Shown: in pieces, positions 17,016-25,754 of the stretch
How the letters are laid out: each line of letters opens with the position of its first letter
Numbering within the stretch: the stretch's first letter is position 1
Assembly (NCBI GenBank): GCA_009918675.1
Contig: RGDM01000008.1
Location: 1 to 64,000, forward strand
DNA from: a bacterium
GTDB taxonomy: Bacteria > Bdellovibrionota_B > Oligoflexia > Silvanigrellales > Silvanigrellaceae
Direction of reading: 5' to 3'
DNA length: 64,000 nt
Notes under the pieces: model-generated
Databases searched by the model: none
Seen by the model: only the letters and a program-made list of their open reading frames with translations
Told to the model about the DNA's origin: nothing
Program-made: the position numbers and the translations under genes

Positions 17016-17617
17016 AATTCAGAATCTCACACGTTGGCATTTTCATTTCTTTTCTTCTCTTGGCATTTTCAGACCATGCGGATGCGGGAGGAGTTGGAAA
17101 TTCTCTTTTGCCGAAGCGTTTTTCTGCAGCGGTGGGGTACGGTGTTCGACCTCGTGATTTCTTTGCTCAAGAGCGCTTCTATCAGGAGAGTTGGTTGCTG
17201 GCCGGAGCCGCTCATTGGAGCTGTGGCTTCGCTTTTTGTGAATTTATAGCGCGCACGGCATTGCGGGGGTTTGCAGGTCTTCCTGAGTCGCAAGGGCAAA
17301 TTGACATTGCAACCACTGAGTCGAATGTTTCTGGAGAACTCGGGATAGAATCCACGGCGTTTGTGCCTGTGGGCGTATCCTTGGGGTTGGTGCGTTCTAA
17401 GTCCGAACGAACCCTTAAAACCGGAGGTTTGGTGGCGGATCAATCGAGCGCACCACGTTGGAGCGAAATTACGTACGCTACCTCGCTCAGGTCTTGGATT
17501 GGAGTGACGCTTTTTCCGGATCAACTGAGTCTGCAACTGGCAATGGCTCATCTCTTTGCCGCAGATAAACTTGTTGACAAAGATATCTACAGCACTGAAT
17601 TGCGTTACGAGTTTTAG
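17012..17617 (+). CDS. Exported beta-rich outer-membrane protein
   Basis: 201 aa. A signal peptide (FISFLLLAFSDHADA) is followed by a beta-strand-rich sequence (FSAAVGYGVRPRDFF, AFVPVGVSLGLVRS, SLRSWIGVTLFPDQLSLQLAMAHLF). It ends in an aromatic residue (ELRYEF), as expected for a C-terminal BAM-recognised strand. It is translationally coupled to the preceding metalloprotease-like gene (ATGA overlap). A terminator follows 50 nt after the stop. No family is recognised. Confidence 0.6.
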   Translation: MKFRISHVGIFISFLLLAFSDHADAGGVGNSLLPKRFSAAVGYGVRPRDFFAQERFYQESWLLAGAAHWSCGFAFCEFIARTALRGFAGLPESQGQIDIATTESNVSGELGIESTAFVPVGVSLGLVRSKSERTLKTGGLVADQSSAPRWSEITYATSLRSWIGVTLFPDQLSLQLAMAHLFAADKLVDKDIYSTELRYEF

Positions 17618-17666
17618 AAGATTTAAAGGCTCCCGCCAGATCAATTCTCTGTCTTTTGTTGAATCG

Positions 17667-17701
17667 AAAAAAAAGGCCAACCCGATGGGTTGGCCTTTTT
17701 T
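17667..17701. terminator. Bidirectional rho-independent terminator
   Basis: AAAAGGCCAACCC and GGGTTGGCCTTTT form a perfect stem with a 3-nt loop, flanked by A- and T-runs. It sits between the convergent barrel-like gene and the HU gene and can stop transcription from both sides. Confidence 0.92.
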
Positions 17702-17717
17702 CAAGATGCAAGTGTGA

Positions 17718-18041
17718 TTAACGCTTGCTCTTGCCGCCCGTGCGGGTTGTTCCGACGGCGTCTTTGAGGGACTTGGCAGCGCGGAAGCTCACCTTCTTGG
17801 AAGCTGGAATGTTGATTGATTCGCCAGTTTGAGGATTGCGGCCCGTACGAGCAGCTCGCTCCTTAGCGAAGAGGATTCCAAGCTTGTCGATGCGAGCTTT
17901 GTTTCCTGCAGCGATTTCAGTTTCGATGGTTGCAAGGAACTCAGTCAAGAGTGTCTTGGTCATCTTCTTTGGCAGCTTGTCGGTGAATTTGTCAGCGACC
18001 GCAGAAATGAGTTGCTGTGTGGAAACAGTGTTGTTGGCCAT
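17718..18041 (-). CDS. hup: HU/IHF-family nucleoid DNA-binding protein
   Basis: 107 aa with a good SD (AAAGGAG). The N-terminal helices (ISAVADKFTDKLPKKM, LLTEFLATIETEIAAG) and the DNA-binding arm GRNPQTGESINIPASKKVSF match the HU signature. The C-terminus is slightly extended with basic residues (GTTRTGGKSKR), making it longer than the usual 90 aa. It is monocistronic, with a bidirectional terminator downstream. Confidence 0.93.
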   Translation of the reverse strand: MANNTVSTQQLISAVADKFTDKLPKKMTKTLLTEFLATIETEIAAGNKARIDKLGILFAKERAARTGRNPQTGESINIPASKKVSFRAAKSLKDAVGTTRTGGKSKR

Positions 18042-18119
18042 TGCGACTCCTTTGTTTGAACACGAATGTGTTTATCAAAGACTAGCGGATGGATTTTGGC
18101 AAATCAAGTTCTGCAGTGT

Positions 18120-18144
18120 ATCTTCTCGCAGAGAAGATTTTTTT
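18120..18144 (+). terminator. Terminator-like hairpin in the lgt leader
   Basis: A perfect 8-bp stem (ATCTTCTC/GAGAAGAT, 3-nt loop) is followed by seven Ts on the plus strand, 37 nt before the lgt start and in the divergent hup-lgt gap. No plus-strand gene precedes it closely, so it may be a leader attenuator or a guard against antisense read-through. Confidence 0.55.
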
Positions 18145-18181
18145 AATGATGATCCCGTTGCCTTGTGTTTGAGGTTTATCG

Positions 18182-19261
18182 ATGTCGACGAGTGCCTATT
18201 ACGTGCATAATCTGAGTCCATTTATCTTTACCGTAAGTGGATTGAAGTTAGGCTGGATGTCCACTGTGATGGGCTCGGCCGTGCTCACGGTTCTGCTCTT
18301 GCTTGGAATTGGAGGCCTGTGGGGTTTGCCAAGAGCGCGCGAGTTTTCGGAAACTCAACTCTCTCGCATCTATTTTCTTCGACCCATTTTTATTTTGATA
18401 GCTGTCGTCATCACCGCTCTTTTCGGTTTGCACAAAGCCGGAATCGATTGGGGTCTGCGGTGGTACTCAACGATGTATTTGTTGGGCTATACGATCTGCT
18501 ATTTATGGTGCCGACACTGGATTAAGAAGCGCGCCATCATGCTCACCCCACTGTTGCTCGACTCTCTTATTGCCTATTTGATGCTTGGGATGATTCTTGG
18601 CGCACGCACAGCATACGTATTTATCTATAATTGGGACGCCTATTCGCAGCGCCCCGCTGATATCATCAAAGTCTGGGAAGGTGGTTTGTCATTTCATGGT
18701 GGTATCGTCGGCGTTATTGCTGCCATCGTGATCTTTTGCAGACAGCATAAGATTTCCTTCTGGCATCTATCAGATCGTCTTTCTCTGACAGTTCCAGTTG
18801 GAATTGGCCTGGGGCGAATCGGCAATTTCATGAATGGGGAACTTTATGGACGAGTCATTTCTGATCATGTTCCTTGGGCGGTGATTTTCCCAGGCGGTGG
18901 AGATCTTCCTCGCCACCCAAGTCAAATTTATCAAAGCTTAGGAGAAGGTTGGCTGCTTTTTATTACGCTTCTCTTGATTAATCGCAAGAAGCATAAAGAA
19001 GGAACCATTGGCGCTGCATTTATTTTCTTCTACGGCATCTACCGCTTCTTTATGGAGTATTTCCGTGAGGCGGATGAGCAGCTCAAATATTATTTCAATA
19101 ACTCGATGACCATGGGGCAGATTTTGTGTGTCTTAACATCGTTGGCGGGAGTTGCTGTTTATTTCATGACGCGCGATACACTCACGACCGACACAGAAGC
19201 TTGGCAACAGCGCAACGACGCATTCCTGGCTCAACGCGCGCAGGTTGAAAACGAAACATAA
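18182..19261 (+). CDS. lgt: Prolipoprotein diacylglyceryl transferase
   Basis: 359 aa inner-membrane enzyme that adds diacylglycerol from phosphatidylglycerol to the lipobox Cys of prelipoproteins. The Lgt signature GLGRIGNFMNGELYGR is present, with WEGGLSFHGGIVG and RHPSQIYQSLGEG upstream and downstream. Seven or more hydrophobic segments are visible. The SD TGAGG is 7 nt before the ATG. The N-terminus is longer than in E. coli Lgt. The many lipoproteins encoded in this window are likely substrates. Confidence 0.95.
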   Translation: MSTSAYYVHNLSPFIFTVSGLKLGWMSTVMGSAVLTVLLLLGIGGLWGLPRAREFSETQLSRIYFLRPIFILIAVVITALFGLHKAGIDWGLRWYSTMYLLGYTICYLWCRHWIKKRAIMLTPLLLDSLIAYLMLGMILGARTAYVFIYNWDAYSQRPADIIKVWEGGLSFHGGIVGVIAAIVIFCRQHKISFWHLSDRLSLTVPVGIGLGRIGNFMNGELYGRVISDHVPWAVIFPGGGDLPRHPSQIYQSLGEGWLLFITLLLINRKKHKEGTIGAAFIFFYGIYRFFMEYFREADEQLKYYFNNSMTMGQILCVLTSLAGVAVYFMTRDTLTTDTEAWQQRNDAFLAQRAQVENET

Positions 19262-19284
19262 GTTGTACTGTGAAGAGCATTGAA

Positions 19285-20133
19285 TCAGGGAAGAAAACTC
19301 AGAAAACAATGCGCACCCATTTTGGCAAAAACTGCTTTTTCGCTTGCGGTCAAGGTTCCTACGAGCATAACTCGCGTGCAATTGCTGGGAATGTTCGGCA
19401 TAGACTTTTGGATAAACCTGAGTGTCGAGTCATAGCCCATTCCGGGCAAGCCACACAACGCGATATGAGGAGCATCGGTTTGCACGACCTGCTCCATTTG
19501 CTGAAAGTTTTCCACTGTGACAATCGGACACAGTCGGCAATCGCGCGCTAATTCAATGCTCAATTGCAATTGAAAAAGATCCATATCCGCAGCGTGAATT
19601 TGAATTCCGGAAAATCCCAATTCGGCACTCATGAGGATGTCGGATTGTTCGCTGAGAAATCCTGCGCGAATTGTTAATATTTTCTTTTCACGCGCTCGTT
19701 CGAGTGATTCTCTGAGAATTTGTTCCTCGCTGACCCATGCTTCCGACATCCAGAAGCCAGGGCGAAGCAGCAACGCGCAAGCGGTTGCCGGCGCGAGTGC
19801 ATCCAGGCGAGCCATGACCGTCGCAAAATAACTGCCTTCTTCGGTTGAGAGGTCCGCATCGGGCTGTTGGTATTTTTCTGGAAAAAAACAGCGCAAAAGA
19901 TCTGCGTCCCAGAGCCAAGTTGGTATTGTTGCAGGCTCTGGCTGAGCAAGATGAGATGCCGCATTTTGCTCGCTTGCGGGTGTTTCAAAGAGGTAGGATT
20001 TCAGGCTCAGGAGTTCAAGGGATTCGCGTTGTCTGAGAATATCGTCCCGCCAGGCAGATCGATCCTCGCTGCTCCACCATTCCATTGCGGCGACGCGATT
20101 GAGTTCAGCAAGTGCATCAATGAGCGGATGACT
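19285..20133 (-). CDS. TrpC-like TIM-barrel protein lacking the catalytic lysine
   Basis: 282 aa from a TTG at 20133 (AAAGGA 6 nt upstream, overlapping trpD by 17 nt); an ATG at 20085 is an alternative. The C-terminal half follows indole-3-glycerol phosphate synthase: a PvLrKDF-equivalent strand reads ILTIRAGFL, then LGFSGIQIHAADMDLFQLQL, PIVTVENFQQMEQ and VMLVGTLTASEKAVFAKMGA. The lysine of the RKDF motif is replaced, and the N-terminal AEIKRASPS block is not visible. The gene is coupled to trpD, which supports descent from trpC, but the normal activity is doubtful. Confidence 0.55.
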   Translation of the reverse strand, partial: SHPLIDALAELNRVAAMEWWSSEDRSAWRDDILRQRESLELLSLKSYLFETPASEQNAASHLAQPEPATIPTWLWDADLLRCFFPEKYQQPDADLSTEEGSYFATVMARLDALAPATACALLLRPGFWMSEAWVSEEQILRESLERAREKKILTIRAGFLSEQSDILMSAELGFSGIQIHAADMDLFQLQLSIELARDCRLCPIVTVENFQQMEQVVQTDAPHIALCGLPGMGYDSTLRFIQKSMPNIPSNCTRVMLVGTLTASEKAVFAKMGAHCFLSFLP

Positions 20134-21181
20134 CAATGGAGTCCTTTCGCCACACCTCAAGCTTGCTTGCGGCTTCACCCGATTTCAGAACTGACCGAGC
20201 TTTTTCTAGGCCTTCTTTGATACTGTCGACGGTTGAAGCGCACCAAAGTGTTGCTGCTGCGTTGAGAACAACAGCGTCTTCCACTGCGCCTGGATTGCGG
20301 CCTTGTATGGTTGATATGAAACATTGCGCGTTTTCTTCGATGCCTGCGCCACGCAGTGCATCTTTTTTGTATGTTGGGATGCCAAAATCAGACGGATTCC
20401 AAATTTCCGCATTCTGCTGACCATCAACCAATTGAATGATGCGTGATGGGCCGCACACAGAAATTTCATCGAGGCCGTCTTCACTGTGAACAACCAGTGC
20501 GCGCTTGCGACCCAGATCTTGCAGACATCGAGCAATGAGGACCTGGATGTCGGGAGAGTAAACTCCAACCAGTTGACCTGAAAGATGTGCTGGATTTGCA
20601 AGGGGGACAAGGAGATCAAAGATTGTGTGAAAGCCTAGGCTTTTACGCACCAAGTTGAGGTGTTGAAGAGCTGGCAACAAAGCTGGTGCATAGAGAAATG
20701 TGAGGCCTGCGCGTTCGACTTGCCGCTCAGCGGCGTCAAGAGTGCGCGAAACATGCACCCCAACGGCCTCAAGAACGTCGGCGCTGCCGCAACGGCTTGA
20801 AATCGAGCGGGTTCCAAATTTCGCAACACGCGCGCCAGCGGCAGCTGCCACAACGGCTGCCATCGTTGAGATATTGAAAGTGTTTGAACCATCACCGCCG
20901 GTGCCCGAATTATCGACAAGGCCGTCGATTATCGTTCTGCTTGGTAGGAGATTTCCTTTCCTTGAAGTTCTTGACTGTGTCAGGCTTTCCAACGCTCCCA
21001 TCACCAAGTCTTGCGAGAGTGGAACAAGACGAAATGCTGTGAGAATTGAGGCAACCCGGACATCGGAGAGACTGGATTGCAGAATCCCATCCATAAACGT
21101 GCGAACTTCACCGCGTTGCAGGCGCGATCCCGCAAAAAGATGTTCCATAAATTGACTAAAGCCAGAATCGTGTGCCGACAT
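20117..21181 (-). CDS. trpD: Anthranilate phosphoribosyltransferase
   Basis: 354 aa from the ATG at 21181 (TGAGG 8 nt upstream). It transfers phosphoribosyl from PRPP to anthranilate in tryptophan synthesis. The PRPP-binding GTGGDGSNTFNIST block is intact, then VAKFGTRSISSRCGSADVLEAVG, in which the usual KHGNR reads KFGTR. RKSLGFHTIFDLLVPLANPA follows (canonical R-T-x-F-N-x-L-x-P-L-x-N-P). Substitutions in the anthranilate-site region suggest divergence. No other trp gene except the TrpC-like one is in the window. Confidence 0.85.
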   Translation of the reverse strand: MSAHDSGFSQFMEHLFAGSRLQRGEVRTFMDGILQSSLSDVRVASILTAFRLVPLSQDLVMGALESLTQSRTSRKGNLLPSRTIIDGLVDNSGTGGDGSNTFNISTMAAVVAAAAGARVAKFGTRSISSRCGSADVLEAVGVHVSRTLDAAERQVERAGLTFLYAPALLPALQHLNLVRKSLGFHTIFDLLVPLANPAHLSGQLVGVYSPDIQVLIARCLQDLGRKRALVVHSEDGLDEISVCGPSRIIQLVDGQQNAEIWNPSDFGIPTYKKDALRGAGIEENAQCFISTIQGRNPGAVEDAVVLNAAATLWCASTVDSIKEGLEKARSVLKSGEAASKLEVWRKDSIESSAH

Positions 21182-21191
21182 GGGACAAACC

Positions 21192-22319
21192 TCAGAAGTC
21201 GTCAGAGTCCTCGTTCGTAATAGCCTGCATCGGATAAACACGGTGGAGGCTGCGAACAAGCGTTACGAAATTGTTGTCTTCAATCCGTTCGAGGTCAAGA
21301 AATCTGACAACTGAGTCAAAGACATTGACGGGGGCCTCGAGGCAAAGAATATGGGCTGCATCCCGCACCCAAAAGCCTTGACATTGTGGAATGGACTTGA
21401 CCAACGACACAGGAGTCTCTGGAGACAAAAGTCTGTCTTGCATTCCCCACATCAGGAGTGTTGGGCATGAAATTTTTGCGAGGTCTTTGTCGAGGAAGTC
21501 GTCTGCATCCACGGTTTTCACGAAATCTCGAACGCTGTCGTCTTTGAGAACGCGGTACACTGCGCGCTTGAGTACGGGGCTAATAACGGGCAGTCCTGAA
21601 TAAGGGAATGCACTCATGATTCCTGGATAGAGACTGTGGAACTTATTCCAGCTGAGATACATGAGCGAATCGCGCAGCGCGTAGGTGCGGAAATCCAGTC
21701 CACCGGGGTTGAGAAGAGTTAGGCTTTTCACGATTTTGGGATCTTCAATGGCGAGCGACATGCCAATCCAGCCGCCAAGGCTGAGGCCAACCACATCGGC
21801 AGGATGGTGTGAGAGTGAGCGAATAAATTCACGCATCGACTGCACATGCTGCCTGCGGGTCATGACCGGATTATTTGGTTTGCTGAAGCCCGAGAAGTGG
21901 AAGAGATCAGGCATCACAACGCGCCGCTTGTTTTTAAGCATGAGTGCAAGCATCGCAAAGCACTGGCCACTGCTGCCAATTCCATGAATCAAGACTACAG
22001 GTGGCTCGTCGGATTCGGGATGAGAATCGTAGAAGTGCAACTGCCCAAAGGTGTTGTTGGAGATGCACGACTTGAGTCCGAGCGGCCCCAGACCTTCACG
22101 AACGACACGCGCTAGGGTGAGGTCAAGCTGCCGCTCGGTGAAGCTCACAACGTCTGAATTTTCGACCCGCCGTGCCGGACGGATGATTGTGTTGAGAACG
22201 TAAAGGCGCACCGCTCGGCTCACCTGACCACCGATGGAGTCGCCGGTCGATGTTGAATTGAGGACGTTCTCCTTGAGAGTTTCGATCAGCGAGCGTCTTT
22301 GTTTGGCAGTTTGTTCCAT
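21192..22319 (-). CDS. Alpha/beta hydrolase
   Basis: 375 aa. The oxyanion motif VVLIHGIGSSGQCF is near residue 110, the nucleophile elbow is VVGLSLGGWIGMSLA (Ser in GLSLG), the acid is probably Asp in LLMWGMQDRLLSPE, and the catalytic His is in VRDAAHILCLEAP. The N-terminal about 95 residues are an extra helical region. There is no signal peptide. It lies between glmM and trpD, with 10-12 nt gaps, so it is in one operon. The substrate is unknown. Confidence 0.8.
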   Translation of the reverse strand: MEQTAKQRRSLIETLKENVLNSTSTGDSIGGQVSRAVRLYVLNTIIRPARRVENSDVVSFTERQLDLTLARVVREGLGPLGLKSCISNNTFGQLHFYDSHPESDEPPVVLIHGIGSSGQCFAMLALMLKNKRRVVMPDLFHFSGFSKPNNPVMTRRQHVQSMREFIRSLSHHPADVVGLSLGGWIGMSLAIEDPKIVKSLTLLNPGGLDFRTYALRDSLMYLSWNKFHSLYPGIMSAFPYSGLPVISPVLKRAVYRVLKDDSVRDFVKTVDADDFLDKDLAKISCPTLLMWGMQDRLLSPETPVSLVKSIPQCQGFWVRDAAHILCLEAPVNVFDSVVRFLDLERIEDNNFVTLVRSLHRVYPMQAITNEDSDDF

Positions 22320-22331
22320 TGTAGTTTTCTT

Positions 22332-23693
22332 TCAAGCATTCGATTGCGCAATTTCTTGCGTTAGAATTTGCTCGAGCTCTTGTGCGTATGTGCGAATCAG
22401 CACCTGATCGGGGCCTTCGATAGTAATCCGCGCAAGCGACTCGGTGCCACTATACCTGAAAAGAATCCGCCCTGCATTGCCGAGCTCTTTTTCTATTTCG
22501 CTTAAGCGTGAGGAGAATTCTGGCAGACGCTCAAGTGGAGTTTTTCGAGTGACTTTCACATTACGTGTGATTTGCGGGAGTTTATGCATGGCTTCTGCAA
22601 GCAGGGAAAGTGGCCTGTTGCGCCGGCACATCATTTCGAGAATCTTGAGGCTTGCAATAATGGCATCGCCGGTTGTGCTTGAATCCAAAAATAAGAGATG
22701 GCCACTTTGCTCGCCGCCCAGTACGATATTGCGCTTACGCATTTCTTCAACCACAGAGCGGTCGCCAACTGGCGTGCGAAAGACCTGGATTCCGGCTTTC
22801 TGCAAAGCCATATCGAGACCTTTATTGCTCATGACGGTTACAACCACGCTACTGTTGGGCAGTTGGTTAGTGGCAAGCATTTCAAGCGCACACATGGAGA
22901 TGATTTGGTCGCCGTCGAGAATGTTACCTTTCTCGTCGACCGCAACGAGTCTGTCGGCATCGCCGTCAAGGGCTAAGCCAATATCTGCACGATAACGGAG
23001 AACTTCTTCACGCAGTTTGTCGGGGTGCAGTGCACCTGCTTCAAGGTTAATGTTGAAGCCATTAGGCTCATTGTTGATTTCAAAAACTTCAGCGCCTAAT
23101 TCTCTTAAGACTTTGGGGCCAACGCGATAACCAGCGCCATGCGCGCAATCCATAACAATTCGCATGCCATCGAGCTTCAAAGATTTTGGGAAGCGCTCTT
23201 TGAGAAAAACCGCATACTGACCAATTGCGTCGTCGATTCGTTTTGCTCGGCCAATTTTCTGAGCATTGACGACTCGGTTTTCCAGCTTTGGATCATCAAT
23301 CAATCGCTCGATAAAATCCTCATCAGCATCGGGTAACTTGAAACCGTTTTTATCAAAAAATTTGATTCCGTTGTCGTGAAACGGGTTGTGGCTCGCGGAA
23401 ATCATGATTCCGGCAGACGCGCGCATACCGCGCGTCAGATAAGCGATGCCAGGGGTTGGCAAAGGACCAACAAAAAGGACATCTGCACCCACTGAACAAA
23501 GGCCGGCCGAGAGAATTCCTTCAAGCATGTAGCCACTGACTCGCGTATCTTTTCCAATAATCACCCGCGGGCGTTCAGTTTTTTCGCGTAAAGCAAGACC
23601 AAAGGCTTGGCCAATCCGCAACACCATTGAAGGAGTCATCACCCCAACATTCGCTTCACCGCGAATCCCATCTGTTCCAAAATACTTCCCCAT
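22332..23693 (-). CDS. glmM: Phosphoglucosamine mutase
   Basis: 453 aa from the ATG at 23693 (AAGGG upstream). It converts glucosamine-6-P to glucosamine-1-P for peptidoglycan and LPS precursors. GKYFGTDGIRGEAN opens the protein; the phospho-serine loop GIMISASHNPFHDNG has Ser101; the metal-binding DGDADR is in LALDGDADRLVAVDEKG; the sugar loop is GGEQSGHLLF; the phosphate loop RYSGTESLARI is near the end. It is the third gene of cdaA-cdaR-glmM, the conserved arrangement in c-di-AMP-producing bacteria. Confidence 0.96.
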   Translation of the reverse strand: MGKYFGTDGIRGEANVGVMTPSMVLRIGQAFGLALREKTERPRVIIGKDTRVSGYMLEGILSAGLCSVGADVLFVGPLPTPGIAYLTRGMRASAGIMISASHNPFHDNGIKFFDKNGFKLPDADEDFIERLIDDPKLENRVVNAQKIGRAKRIDDAIGQYAVFLKERFPKSLKLDGMRIVMDCAHGAGYRVGPKVLRELGAEVFEINNEPNGFNINLEAGALHPDKLREEVLRYRADIGLALDGDADRLVAVDEKGNILDGDQIISMCALEMLATNQLPNSSVVVTVMSNKGLDMALQKAGIQVFRTPVGDRSVVEEMRKRNIVLGGEQSGHLLFLDSSTTGDAIIASLKILEMMCRRNRPLSLLAEAMHKLPQITRNVKVTRKTPLERLPEFSSRLSEIEKELGNAGRILFRYSGTESLARITIEGPDQVLIRTYAQELEQILTQEIAQSNA

Positions 23694-23731
23694 GGTCACC
23701 CTTGTTTGTGTGCGTGAAGTTTCAGGTTTTG

Positions 23732-24424
23732 TTACTTTAATGGGCTTTGCTTTTCAATGAAATTCACTTTGACCGTCACCTTGTCGACGAACGGACGAAT
23801 TGTTCCACCAATGTCCAATGAAAGGCCTGCCTGGGCGGAATAATCTTTCCCTCCCAAGTTTGTGATGTCGACTGGAATGGTTGACAGCGCATCAAGTTTG
23901 GAAAGTTCTTGTCGTGCACCTATCAGGTCGACTTCCGACGGGCTTACGCTCACTCTGCTAACTTCGAATCCTGGCTTTGGGAGACCTTGCAGAACTGCTT
24001 TAATTTGGACACGTTTGTGCTCAAGCTTATCGAGTTCCACGTCAATAAAAGGCTCATGCATAGTGAGCGCATAGCGTTTGTCGAGATTGGGAAAATTCTC
24101 ACCCGAAACCGCGACACGAATTTTACCACTGTTTTGTTTGCGCAAGTCGATTTCACCGGTGAGTTCATCGTCCGAAGGCACGCGTGAAAAAAGAGTGTCT
24201 GGCATGCGCAGAGTTGCGTTTAGCACACGCTCGGGCGAGCCAATCACAACAATTCCGCGTTCGGTTTCAAGACGCACCCGAACCGTTCGGTTGAATTCTC
24301 GGACCTGCTGATTGCGAACGATCAGAAATAAAGCCAACGCAAAAGCAACAGAAAGAATTTTCAGGCCAATGTTGTTCACGAAGATCTGAGCAATGCGCGT
24401 CAATATCGAAGTTGTGTCATTCAT
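23732..24424 (-). CDS. cdaR: YbbR-domain protein CdaR, regulator of CdaA
   Basis: 230 aa; the ATG at 24424 overlaps the cdaA stop by one base (TGATG). One N-terminal membrane anchor (NNIGLKILSVAFALALFLIV) precedes YbbR-type beta repeats (REFNRTVRVRLETERG, VQIKAVLQGLPKPGFEVSRVSVSPSEVDLIGA). YbbR proteins bind and modulate the diadenylate cyclase CdaA. It is shorter than firmicute CdaR, with about two repeats. Confidence 0.85.
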   Translation of the reverse strand: MNDTTSILTRIAQIFVNNIGLKILSVAFALALFLIVRNQQVREFNRTVRVRLETERGIVVIGSPERVLNATLRMPDTLFSRVPSDDELTGEIDLRKQNSGKIRVAVSGENFPNLDKRYALTMHEPFIDVELDKLEHKRVQIKAVLQGLPKPGFEVSRVSVSPSEVDLIGARQELSKLDALSTIPVDITNLGGKDYSAQAGLSLDIGGTIRPFVDKVTVKVNFIEKQSPLK

Positions 24425-25746
24425 CACGCATTGTCCTTTTTCGCTTCGTTCGTCGACCCCGGTTCGGACTCTTCACGGGTTTGTGTTGTTGAAGTTTCGG
24501 TGGTGTCCATCGGAGGATTCAGCGAAACACCGCCCACTGTCACATCACGTGGAGGCGGCTCAGGGGGCATGGGTGGAACGAAGCGATGATCGGTTTTGGT
24601 TTCTTCTTCGCCAAGAACATCCTCAAAAGAATCAGCTTGAACTGCAGTGTCTGGAATGCTTTGAGGGGGTTTACTTTTTACCGTGATTCCTCCGCCGCGT
24701 GCAGTTTGGTTGCGTGGAAGTCGTAAGTTCATAGACCAGCGCTGCGCATCAGAGCCTGGCGTTGTCACTGTGCCGGCAGCAACGATGCTGCGCGCGCCCT
24801 GCATTGAGCGTGCTTCAGATTCAGTGGTTGCACCACGTTCCCCCCAAGCAGCTCGCCGAGTGCCGCCAGCAAATTCAGATTTTTGTTTCGCTTTTTGCTT
24901 TTTCGGCATGGGTGCGGAAACGAGTTTCCACCACCACAATTTCAGTTTTTGTGCATAGCGCATCATCCCTGCGGCGCGTTCCGGACCCTGCGGAACGAGA
25001 AGATTGAGGAGGAGACGCCGGGTGATGTCAGCATTGGGTTGGCGTTGCATTTGTCCATCCCACGCAACAGAGATGTTGCCTGTTTCCTCTGAAACTACCA
25101 GCACTACCGCATCTGTTTCTTCTGAAATTCCAACCGCTGCGCTGTGGCGAGTCCCCATTTTTTTACTGAAGCTCGGATTCTTAGACAGCGGCAATTGCGC
25201 CGAGGCGCATGATAAACGGCCTTTCTGGATAATGACTGCACCATCATGCAGGGGCGAGAACGACTGAAAGATGGACAGCAGGATTTGTTCGGTGACAAGT
25301 GCATCGAGCTTGACGCTGTGGTCGTAGAGACGATCGAGACCAATTCCACGCTCGAAAACAATGATGGCGCCGGCGCGTTCATGACTTAAAGTTCGAGCGG
25401 CGTTGATACACTCTTCAATCGACCGAACTCCGAGATCTTCATCCATACCTTGAATAAACGGTCCACGACCCATACGTGTGAGGAGTCGGCGGAGGTCGTC
25501 TTGGAACAAAACAATAACAACAACGATGATTGATGAATAAAATTTCGAAATAATCCAATTCAGAGTGTTGAGCTCAAGGTATCCGCTGAAAGCGTAAGCG
25601 ATGAAAATAAAGATCATGCCAATAATAACTTGCACAGCTCGTGTGCCACGCAGCATTTTCATGATTTGGTAGCAGAGCACCGACACAAGAACAATGTCGA
25701 GCAAGACTCTCCAATTCATCTGCTGAAGTTGATTTCCGAACAACAT
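24424..25746 (-). CDS. cdaA: Membrane diadenylate cyclase CdaA (c-di-AMP synthase)
   Basis: 440 aa. Three hydrophobic segments (residues 13-70) precede the DisA_N/DAC domain. The catalytic DGA is in PLHDGAVII (168-170). The second motif, normally RHR, reads GTRHSAAVGISEETDA, so its third residue is Ser202 instead of Arg. A further 190 residues, Pro/Thr/Glu-rich and low in structure (PPMPPEPPPRDVTVGG), follow; most CdaA proteins end near residue 270. The enzyme makes c-di-AMP from two ATP. It is coupled to cdaR and glmM, as in many c-di-AMP producers. Confidence 0.9.
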   Translation of the reverse strand: MLFGNQLQQMNWRVLLDIVLVSVLCYQIMKMLRGTRAVQVIIGMIFIFIAYAFSGYLELNTLNWIISKFYSSIIVVVIVLFQDDLRRLLTRMGRGPFIQGMDEDLGVRSIEECINAARTLSHERAGAIIVFERGIGLDRLYDHSVKLDALVTEQILLSIFQSFSPLHDGAVIIQKGRLSCASAQLPLSKNPSFSKKMGTRHSAAVGISEETDAVVLVVSEETGNISVAWDGQMQRQPNADITRRLLLNLLVPQGPERAAGMMRYAQKLKLWWWKLVSAPMPKKQKAKQKSEFAGGTRRAAWGERGATTESEARSMQGARSIVAAGTVTTPGSDAQRWSMNLRLPRNQTARGGGITVKSKPPQSIPDTAVQADSFEDVLGEEETKTDHRFVPPMPPEPPPRDVTVGGVSLNPPMDTTETSTTQTREESEPGSTNEAKKDNA

Positions 25747-25754
25747 CCTCTGGC

